DNA from: a bacterium
GTDB lineage: Bacteria > CSSED10-310 > JAJRTK01
Direction: 5' to 3'
Assembly: GCA_024278345.1 (NCBI GenBank)
Contig: JAJRTK010000294.1
Coordinates: 1-8,399 of the forward strand
DNA length: 8,399 nt
Positions 1 through 5,433 of the stretch are shown piece by piece. Each line of letters starts with the position of its first letter. The stretch's first letter is position 1. A model generated the notes under the pieces. That model was not told the DNA's origin and made no database searches. It saw nothing but the letters and a program-made list of their open reading frames with translations. Made by a program: the position numbers and the translations under genes.

Positions 1-21
1 AGCTGGCTCCCTGGCGTGGGT

Positions 22-91
22 CTGGGAGCGGCGCTCCCAGCGGAGGTCCGGAGGCAGAGCCTCCGCCGGGTTCCAGGGCTGGAAGCCCTGG
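22..91. repeat. Cluster of three tandem short hairpins (interspersed repeat-like)
   Basis: Three perfect inverted repeats follow one another, each with a three-base loop: CTGGGAGC/GCTCCCAG at 22-40 (8-bp stem), CGGAGGC/GCCTCCG at 49-65 (7-bp stem) and CCAGGGCT/AGCCCTGG at 73-91 (8-bp stem). They lie downstream of the gamma-glutamyltransferase stop at 179, 88 bases beyond it, and no T-run follows on either strand, so they do not look like a standard intrinsic terminator. The stems differ in sequence but share the layout (short GC-rich stem, triloop), which suggests a structured dispersed repeat rather than chance. The rest of 1-178 shows no credible gene. Confidence 0.7.
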
Positions 92-178
92 GGCGGCGTC
101 TGAAATCTGCACCGTGGCCGGTACCATGACCGAGGCCCAACACCGGAAAGTAGGCATGGGGTGGTCCGAGTCTGGGAG

Positions 179-2191
179 CTAGTTCACCTGCCCGGCGGCA
201 AGCCCGCCGCCGCGGGGATCGACGATACCGATTCTGAGACCGCTTTCCAGCTCTACTTCGATGCAGTTGGCTGCGCCGATGGGTCTGCGGAAAAGGATTT
301 TGTGCCCCCGTTGTTCTAGCGAGTGGATCGTTTCTGGGCTTAGAGCTTGCCGCTCCGCGGAGATTTCATCGGGCAGCCCCTGGTGATGAATCCTCGGAGC
401 CAGAACCGCCCGTTCCAGTTTCCAGCCGCGATCCAGGACATGCCGGAGGATCTGGAAGACAGTGGTGATGATGGTGCTTCCTCCAGGACTCCCTACCACA
501 AGGCGGACCTTGTTTCCTTCCAGCACGATTGTCGGCGTCATGGAGCTAAGCATTCGCTTGCCGGGTCCCACGGCGTTTCGTTCCCCCTGAACCAGCCCAA
601 ACGAATTCGCTGTCCCCGGTTTCGTCGCGAAATCGTCCATTTCGTTGTTGAGTAAGATGCCGGTTCCTACGGCTACGGCCTTGGAGCCGAAGGCTAGGTT
701 GAGGGTGTAGGTGTTGCTTACGGCGTTTCCCCACCGGTCGATGACGGAAAAATGGGTCGTCTCCTCGCTCTCCGGGGTGCCCGGTGGCACGGGTAGGTGA
801 TCTGTTTTTGAGTTTGGAGCGATTTCCCACGGCCGAAGTCCTGGAACTGCGCCAGGCGGAATGCCGAAGCCGACCGCACCGGAAGGCGTGGCTCGGGAAA
901 GCGCGCCACCCTGGAGCCTCATCCGCAGGTAATCAAGGTCCAGGAGCCCCTCGACAGGCACGAAAACGCGATCCGGATCCGCGATCCACTCGTTCCGGTC
1001 GGCATACATCCTTCTGGCGATTTTGGCATAAAGGTGGATCTCGTCCGCGGAGTAAGCTTGGGTGTGGGACATCCCAACGACTTTCGAGGCTTGGAGCATT
1101 TGGAAAAGGACGATGCCTCCGGAAGATGGCGGCGGCATGGAGACGATTTTCCACCGGCCATAGCCGAGCTCAAGTGGGGTTCGCAGCTTGGGGCGGTAGG
1201 CGGCCAGATCCTCCAAGGTCCAAATTGCGCCCACCTCCTTGGCGCCTTCGACAAATCGCTGGGCCAATCTTCCTTCGTAGAGCGCCCGAGGTCCCTGGTC
1301 CGCCAGGATTTGGAGGGTCCCCGCCAGATCCGGTTGGACCAGAAGGTCGCCTGGCGCATAGGGTTGGCCGGCTTTTGAGAAGATGGCCATGGAGGAGGGG
1401 AAGGATCTCATTTTTTCCATTGCCTGGGCCAGGGAGCGAGCATGGGCTTCATCGAGCCTGTGTCCCTTTCTTGCCAATTGGACCGCCGGCATGACGAGCT
1501 CGCGGTGAGCAAGGGTGCCAAAGGTCTTTCGGGCGAGCTCGAGGCCCGCCACTGTTCCTGGAATTCCGGCGGCCAGGCCGCCCAAGGTTGCCCGTTGGGA
1601 TACCAGTTGCCCTGTGTCGTCGAGGTACATTTGGCGATGCGCCGACAGAGGTGCAACTTCGCGGTAGTCGATGGCCCCTCGCCGGCCGTCGGCCATGGCC
1701 ACGATCAGAAAGCCTCCGCCGCCTAGGTTCCCGGCGGATGGATGGGTCACAGCCAGTACATAGGCTACGGCGATTGCCGCATCTATTGCATTTCCTCCTC
1801 TATCAAAAACTTCTAGGCCAACCTGTGTCGCATGGGCCTCGGCGGAAACGATCATTCCCCCAAAGCTCGCCGCAACCTGCCCGGAAAGAGGGCGCCCCGG
1901 TTTTCGGTCGTGCTCTTCTTTTAGGGCGGAGTTGTCGGCAAACCCTTTGTTTTCTCGTGTGGCGTTCCGCTCACATCGGTCGCCATCCGGCGCCCGCTGC
2001 TCGCCATTGTCGCAGCCTTCGCTCCATTGCCCTAGGGATGGAGCACCACCCGGTTTTCTACCTCCGTTGGAAGCCTCCTCTCTGACGGGCGTGAATGCAT
2101 GTCCCGCCCGGATCTCCAGGCCAGTGTGCCAGACCAGGAGGAGGGCCAGGAGTTTCCAGCGAAGAGAGAAAAAACGATGGAAAAGGGGCAT
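179..2191 (-). CDS. ggt: Gamma-glutamyltransferase (gamma-glutamyltranspeptidase), exported, with long N-terminal linker
   Basis: Predicted 670-aa precursor of gamma-glutamyltranspeptidase, which cleaves the gamma-glutamyl bond of glutathione and related compounds and hydrolyses or transfers the glutamyl group in the periplasm. It is an Ntn-hydrolase that self-cleaves into large and small subunits. By alignment from memory with E. coli Ggt, the new N-terminus and nucleophile is the first Thr of TTHFSV (residue 478). Other family residues are present: DYREVAP (substrate-binding Arg 177), TYTLN (496/498), NNEMDDF (Asp 519/520), LSSM (Ser 549/550), SPGGS (Gly 570/571), and a lid-loop-like stretch after the Asp pair. 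Residues 1 to about 32 form a signal peptide ending in AGHA. About 75 polar residues with two Cys then precede the catalytic domain, which starts near residue 110. The ATG at 2191 was chosen because GGGAGG lies 7 bases upstream and the signal peptide begins there; the frame stays open to 2395 but lacks these signals. All catalytic features are intact. Confidence 0.95.
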   Translation of the reverse strand: MPLFHRFFSLRWKLLALLLVWHTGLEIRAGHAFTPVREEASNGGRKPGGAPSLGQWSEGCDNGEQRAPDGDRCERNATRENKGFADNSALKEEHDRKPGRPLSGQVAASFGGMIVSAEAHATQVGLEVFDRGGNAIDAAIAVAYVLAVTHPSAGNLGGGGFLIVAMADGRRGAIDYREVAPLSAHRQMYLDDTGQLVSQRATLGGLAAGIPGTVAGLELARKTFGTLAHRELVMPAVQLARKGHRLDEAHARSLAQAMEKMRSFPSSMAIFSKAGQPYAPGDLLVQPDLAGTLQILADQGPRALYEGRLAQRFVEGAKEVGAIWTLEDLAAYRPKLRTPLELGYGRWKIVSMPPPSSGGIVLFQMLQASKVVGMSHTQAYSADEIHLYAKIARRMYADRNEWIADPDRVFVPVEGLLDLDYLRMRLQGGALSRATPSGAVGFGIPPGAVPGLRPWEIAPNSKTDHLPVPPGTPESEETTHFSVIDRWGNAVSNTYTLNLAFGSKAVAVGTGILLNNEMDDFATKPGTANSFGLVQGERNAVGPGKRMLSSMTPTIVLEGNKVRLVVGSPGGSTIITTVFQILRHVLDRGWKLERAVLAPRIHHQGLPDEISAERQALSPETIHSLEQRGHKILFRRPIGAANCIEVELESGLRIGIVDPRGGGLAAGQVN

Positions 2192-2198
2192 CTGGAAA

Positions 2199-2204
2199 CC
2201 TCCC
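2199..2204 (-). promoter_or_regulatory. Shine-Dalgarno site that fixes the ggt start
   Basis: GGGAGG on the minus strand, 7 bases before the ATG at 2191. The upstream in-frame ATG at 2242 has no comparable site, so 2191 is the preferred start. Confidence 0.7.
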
Positions 2205-2394
2205 GGCCCGTGAAGCTTGATGGAGGGCTGCTTCAAGGGCATGATGATGGTCGATGGCTTGGCTTTGTGTGAAGACGAGTTTCTTGGCGCCAGCGGGAGA
2301 CCGGGACCGCGAGTCAGCCAGCCTTGTGGCGATCCCGCGATGGAGACCAGGATCGACGGGGCCATGGAAACAAGAGGATACATGATTTCATACA

Positions 2395-2424
2395 TTGGGA
2401 ACCATAGCGATTCTCCGCTAGACT
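2395..2424 (+). promoter_or_regulatory. Possible sigma-70-like promoter for the DUF1028-TPR gene
   Basis: TTGGGA (2395-2400) and TAGACT (2419-2424) are separated by 18 bases and each matches four of six consensus positions. A transcript from about 2431 would have a leader of about 85 bases. The match is weak and was found by eye. Confidence 0.25.
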
Positions 2425-2504
2425 GAACTTTTTCCGAGATCGGTCACGGGAACGCCCTTTGGGCGGCTCTTCTTGCGCTTGCCGCTCTCTGTCAGAAAAC
2501 TGTT

Positions 2505-2510
2505 GGAGGA
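2505..2510 (+). promoter_or_regulatory. Shine-Dalgarno site that fixes the DUF1028-TPR start
   Basis: GGAGGA lies 4 bases before the ATG at 2515. It supports this ATG over the in-frame TTG at 2473, which would add 14 residues in front of an otherwise normal signal peptide. Confidence 0.65.
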
Positions 2511-2514
2511 ATCG

Positions 2515-3603
2515 ATGAGCCTTGTCCGCCTGCTTTGCGCTTCCCTCCTTTGCCTGCCGGTGTTCCTGCCATTTGACCTGGGAGCTACCCAGTATGGAGC
2601 GACTTGCTCGATTCTAGCCGTAGATACCACCACGGGAGAGATTGGCATCATCGTGGCGTCACAGTCCGTCGCCGCGGGCAGCATGATGCCTTGGGCCAAA
2701 GCCGGGGTCGGCGCCGTAGCGACTCAGTCCCTTCCCAACATTTCCTTTGGCCCGCTGGGCCTCGAGCTCCTGGGCAAAGGGGTTCCGCCTCAGATGGCCG
2801 TCCAGAAACTTGTTTCCACGGACACCAACGCAGAATTGCGGCAGTTTGCTCTCATCGACACCGTGGGCAGGAGTGGTGCCCACACAGGTCGCGCTTGTCC
2901 TTCGTGGGCCGGTTTTCTTGCCGGGCCAGGGTATTGTTGTATAGGAAACCGCCTGCCCGATGGAGAGATTTTAGCAGTGATCGCCCGACAGTTGGAGAAA
3001 AACCAGGGCCTGTTGGCAAGGCGTCTTCTCCTTGCTCTTGAGGGGGGAGCGGCGTCGGGAAAGCGCCCGATTCGCTTCCGCTCAGCTTCGCTCTTGATTG
3101 TCCGGGAAGGCGGTGGTTACAAAGGGAAGAGTGACCGCTATGTCGATCTGCGCGTGGACGATGCTCCCGACGCGCTACGAAACCTCCGGCATCTGTATGA
3201 TCAATACGAGCTCGAAAGGCTCCTCCCCGCGCAACTTCGCCTTGGCCAAGAGGCTGATACTCGCGGTGACTCCATCGCGTCGGAGCGGGAATTTCGGAGG
3301 GCCGAACAGATCTTGACAGCGGCGATGCGACGTCGCCCCGCGACGATTCCTCTTCTTCTGGAGTTGGCAAGAATCGAGCTCCAGAATCTCCATGACCCCG
3401 ACCTTGCTATCCGTTACGCTCAGGAAGCCGCCAACCGCAATGCCCGGTTCGTGCCCAGTTGGAGGCTGTTAGCCATGGCCCAGCTTGAAAAAGGGCGTTT
3501 CGGGAAGGCCCTGGAAGCTGTGGAGAAGGCTCTTTCTCTCGAACCCGCAAACGCGGGGCTCAAAGAGCTTCGCCAGACCATCCGGCGAAGGATCAAGAAG
3601 TGA
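2515..3603 (+). CDS. Exported DUF1028 (Ntn-hydrolase-like) protein with C-terminal TPR region
   Basis: Predicted 362-aa protein. Residues 1 to about 24 form a signal peptide (hydrophobic run, then FDLGA). Residues about 28-233 match the DUF1028 family: YGATCSILAVD, TGEIGIIVAS, PWAKAGVGAVATQ, GPLGLELL, AHTGRACPSWAG, GPGYCCIGN and DLRVDDAPDAL. Known DUF1028 structures have an Ntn-hydrolase-type fold, but no firm substrate is known to me. Removal of the signal peptide just before the ATCS strand could expose a nucleophile, which is speculative. Residues about 250-350 form two to three TPR-like helical repeats (for example WRLLAMAQLEKGRFGKALEA, then KALSLEPAN), a protein-binding module. The tail is basic (RRRIKK). 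It is divergent from the gamma-glutamyltransferase gene, another exported Ntn-hydrolase, and its stop codon enters a long stem-loop. The start at 2515 has GGAGGA at close spacing. Family assignment is secure; function is unknown. Confidence 0.92.
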   Translation: MSLVRLLCASLLCLPVFLPFDLGATQYGATCSILAVDTTTGEIGIIVASQSVAAGSMMPWAKAGVGAVATQSLPNISFGPLGLELLGKGVPPQMAVQKLVSTDTNAELRQFALIDTVGRSGAHTGRACPSWAGFLAGPGYCCIGNRLPDGEILAVIARQLEKNQGLLARRLLLALEGGAASGKRPIRFRSASLLIVREGGGYKGKSDRYVDLRVDDAPDALRNLRHLYDQYELERLLPAQLRLGQEADTRGDSIASEREFRRAEQILTAAMRRRPATIPLLLELARIELQNLHDPDLAIRYAQEAANRNARFVPSWRLLAMAQLEKGRFGKALEAVEKALSLEPANAGLKELRQTIRRRIKK

Positions 3604-3643
3604 CCGGTCCCCAGGCAGGGCGAAGCCCTGCCTGGGGACCGGT
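3603..3643. repeat. Perfect 19-bp stem-loop with GAA triloop at the end of the DUF1028-TPR gene
   Basis: ACCGGTCCCCAGGCAGGGC (3603-3621) is followed by GAA (3622-3624) and then its exact reverse complement (3625-3643). The first base is the last base of the TGA stop. No T-run follows on either strand, so a classical rho-independent terminator is unlikely; a dispersed palindromic (REP-like) element or an RNA 3' end stabiliser fits better. A partial copy with one inserted base occurs at 7940-7959, which supports a dispersed family. Confidence 0.75.
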
Positions 3644-3865
3644 GACAGCGACCCCGGACGATCGCCGAGCGACTGCGAGGCGTTGCCCGAAGGCCAGAAA
3701 CTCCACGAACCGAAGGTCGTGCTACGCACCTGCTCTATGAAGATAAATCTCTGTATGGAGTGATTTTTCACAGTAACTTGGTGGCGGCATTGATCTCTTT
3801 CCACCTATATTCGATGAAAGTGCCTGGGGCTGCTTCAAGGCGGCAGCCTTCCCCCTGCTTTTCTT

Positions 3866-4912
3866 ATGATGACAAAGGATGTTCCGAGCATGATCGATCA
3901 AGAAACATGGGAGCGCGAGCTCGAGGTTCCCCGGACAAACAAGATGCTTGTCGTCGATGATGAAGTCCGCGACGCGAAGATCGAGGCGGATATCGTGGCC
4001 TCGCTGGGTTACGAAGTTTTCATGGCCCATGACGCAGCGACGGCCTACAGTCTCATCGAAAAGGAAAACCCGGATATTTTGGTTCTTGATTTTATGCTTC
4101 CCGAAACGAGCGGTCTGGAGATTCTCAGAAACGTCCGAAGGCGGTTTCCCGCCACCTACGTCATCATGGTGACGGGGCAAGGGAGTGAAAAGGTTGCCAT
4201 TGAGCTCATGAGATCGGGGGCAAGCGATTACCTTGTCAAGCCGATCTCCAGTATTGATCGGTTCGAGCAGTCCATCGAGCGAGTCTTGCGTCTACGGGAA
4301 GCGGAGATTCGGACCCAGCTCACCATTGATCGCCTCCAAGAGCTCAACGTGGAGCTGGAGAAACGGGTTCAAGAAAGAACCGATGACCTGCGGCGCACGA
4401 ATCTTCTTCTCAAGCAGTTGGTGGTCCGGGACCACCTCACGGGGCTCTACAATCAGCGAGCGCTCTATTCCGAGCTGGACGAGGAGATTGTCCGTGCATC
4501 GCGGTACGGGCAATCCTTGGGTTTTCTCATGCTGGACCTTGATCACTTCAAGGTGGTGAACGACACCTACGGTCATCAGACCGGCTCGGCGCTTCTCATG
4601 CAGATTGCGGAGATTCTCAAGAGCTCTCTCCGCCAGGTGGACAAGCCTGCGCGATTCGGCGGGGACGAATTTTCTGTTGTCCTTCCTTCAACTGGAAAGA
4701 AAGGCGTTCGGGAAGCGGCCGAACGGATTCGGCTTCTTGTGGAACGGGAGACTTACGTCATCGACGGGGCCCGGATCAAGCTGACGGTCAGCCTCGGCGG
4801 TTCCATCTACGAACCTGGTTGCAGTACGAAGGAGATCATCCGCCGCGCGGATGCAGCGCTCTATCGGGCAAAGGCCGCCGGTCGAAACTGCGTTAGGCTA
4901 TCCTTCGAATAA
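3866..4912 (+). CDS. Response regulator diguanylate cyclase (REC - coiled coil - GGDEF)
   Basis: 348-aa cytoplasmic protein that should make cyclic di-GMP from two GTP when its receiver domain is phosphorylated. Residues about 26-140 form a REC domain with acidic pair Asp31/Asp32, phospho-acceptor Asp75 in LVLDFMLP, Thr103 in MVTGQG and Lys125 in YLVKPIS. Residues about 141-188 are a charged heptad-like helix, a likely dimerising coiled coil. Residues about 189-345 form the GGDEF domain: DHLTGLYNQR, LDLDHFKVVNDTYGH, an intact active site RFGGDEF (265-269), and product-inhibition I-site RQVD (256-259) at the usual five-residue spacing. No EAL domain and no histidine kinase lie beside it, so its kinase is elsewhere. 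The start is uncertain: ATGs at 3866 and 3869 have no Shine-Dalgarno site, whereas an ATG at 3890 has AAAGGA 10 bases upstream and would give 340 aa. The 3' end overlaps the next gene, on the opposite strand, by 20 bases. Confidence 0.95.
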   Translation: MMTKDVPSMIDQETWERELEVPRTNKMLVVDDEVRDAKIEADIVASLGYEVFMAHDAATAYSLIEKENPDILVLDFMLPETSGLEILRNVRRRFPATYVIMVTGQGSEKVAIELMRSGASDYLVKPISSIDRFEQSIERVLRLREAEIRTQLTIDRLQELNVELEKRVQERTDDLRRTNLLLKQLVVRDHLTGLYNQRALYSELDEEIVRASRYGQSLGFLMLDLDHFKVVNDTYGHQTGSALLMQIAEILKSSLRQVDKPARFGGDEFSVVLPSTGKKGVREAAERIRLLVERETYVIDGARIKLTVSLGGSIYEPGCSTKEIIRRADAALYRAKAAGRNCVRLSFE

Positions 4913-5138
4913 CGGAAATCGCTGCTCTGGCATCATCTAGCGAAGCGACCTTGTCCGCGACGTTTTCGACTTCTTCGGGGAAATAGACCTCGTCGCAATA
5001 GGCGCACTTGTACAGAGGTTCAATGGCATTATTTTTGTCGGCTGCCGTCAACTCTTGTTCCCACCGTCGGAAGACTTGGACGATCACCAGTCGCAGTGGC
5101 TGGCCGCATTCAAGGCACCGTATCGTCATCGAGCGCAT
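4893..5138 (-). CDS. Small zinc-ribbon protein (YgiT-like Cys arrangement)
   Basis: 81-aa cytoplasmic protein with two Cys pairs, CLEC (8/11) and CAYC (45/48), each like a zinc knuckle and together able to bind one zinc. The second knuckle runs into DEVYFPEEVENVAD, similar in style to the YgiT-type zinc finger, where the second pair is followed by an aromatic residue and an acidic helix. No MqsR-like toxin or other partner is adjacent, so an antitoxin role is not supported. It may be a zinc-binding regulator or adaptor. AGGAGG lies 6 bases before the ATG at 5138, strong support for a real gene and this start. A consensus sigma-54 promoter lies about 75 bases upstream. The 3' end overlaps the convergent diguanylate cyclase gene by 20 bases. 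Function is not known. Confidence 0.82.
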   Translation of the reverse strand: MRSMTIRCLECGQPLRLVIVQVFRRWEQELTAADKNNAIEPLYKCAYCDEVYFPEEVENVADKVASLDDARAAISVIRRIA

Positions 5139-5144
5139 GGGTTT

Positions 5145-5150
5145 CCTCCT
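5145..5150 (-). promoter_or_regulatory. Strong Shine-Dalgarno site of the zinc-ribbon gene
   Basis: AGGAGG on the minus strand, 6 bases before the ATG at 5138. It is the best ribosome site in the window and the main evidence that this short frame is translated. Confidence 0.8.
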
Positions 5151-5222
5151 GTTTCAGTGATCCTGGCCGCCCGGAGGTTGTCTGTTCTCGTCCCCCGTGC
5201 CGCCCTGTTCTCCGTTGGTATA

Positions 5223-5238
5223 AGCAAAAGTGGTGCCA
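5223..5238 (-). promoter_or_regulatory. Sigma-54 (RpoN) type -24/-12 promoter of the zinc-ribbon gene
   Basis: On the minus strand, TGGCAC, five bases, then TTGCT. This matches the RpoN consensus TGGCAC-N5-TTGCW at every specified base, with the required 10 bases between GG and GC. Transcription would start near 5212, about 74 bases before the start codon at 5138. By a simple estimate, a perfect match is expected about 0.01 times by chance in both strands of a window this long. It needs an enhancer-binding activator, and no gene for one is in the window. Confidence 0.65.
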
Positions 5239-5318
5239 TCGTAGGTGTGAGACCTGCGGTGCCACGGCAGAGCGCCCTTCGTCCTTTGTTTCGGAGCAGC
5301 ATTGTTGGGGGAAAGAGT

Positions 5319-5332
5319 GGCGAAAGTTCGCC
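5319..5332. promoter_or_regulatory. Dyad upstream of the sigma-54 promoter (candidate activator site)
   Basis: GGCGAA-AG-TTCGCC is a perfect 6+6 inverted repeat. It lies about 107-120 bases upstream of the predicted sigma-54 start at 5212, within the distance at which enhancer-binding proteins usually bind. Only its position and symmetry support it; I do not recognise the motif. Confidence 0.3.
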
Positions 5333-5375
5333 GGTATGGCACAGATTTTCCGGGTTACACGGTTCGGTGAGTGCC

Positions 5376-5414
5376 AAAAAGCAAAGGCCGCCAACCCTGC
5401 CGGGATCGGCGGCC
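5376..5414 (-). terminator. Rho-independent terminator of the large exported protein gene
   Basis: On the minus strand, GGCCGCC (5414-5408), a 15-base loop that can itself form CCC-GGCA-GGG, and GGCGGCC (5392-5386) are followed directly by the T-rich tract TTTGCTTTTT (5385-5376). It begins 19 bases after the stop codon at 5434. It should insulate the upstream gene from the sigma-54 controlled zinc-ribbon gene on the same strand. Confidence 0.8.
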
Positions 5415-5433
5415 CATGCTTTGTGTGGCGGTT

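Larger units (their letters stand above)
2192..2514. other. Divergent intergenic region between ggt and the DUF1028-TPR gene
   Basis: This 323-base region separates two divergently transcribed genes and must hold the promoters or leaders of both. The ggt frame stays open leftwards from 2395, but no start other than 2191 has a Shine-Dalgarno site. A 69-codon plus-strand frame at 2217-2426 lacks any ribosome site and looks non-coding. I see no terminator, no strong operator dyad and no riboswitch-like structure. Confidence 0.6.

Noticed and set aside
784-1494. A 236-codon plus-strand frame opposite the gamma-glutamyltransferase gene.
   Set aside because: Arg, Pro and Gly-rich antisense shadow of a gene with intact catalytic motifs; no ribosome site or recognisable domain.
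2852-3370. A 172-codon minus-strand frame opposite the DUF1028-TPR gene.
   Set aside because: Low-complexity antisense shadow; the plus strand has strong family motifs throughout.
3778-3811. TTGGTG and TATATT upstream of the diguanylate cyclase as a sigma-70 promoter.
   Set aside because: The spacing is 22 bases, too long for a normal promoter.
5337-5352. Plus-strand TGGCAC-N5-TTCCG as a second sigma-54 promoter.
   Set aside because: The invariant GC of the -12 element is missing and no plus-strand gene follows.
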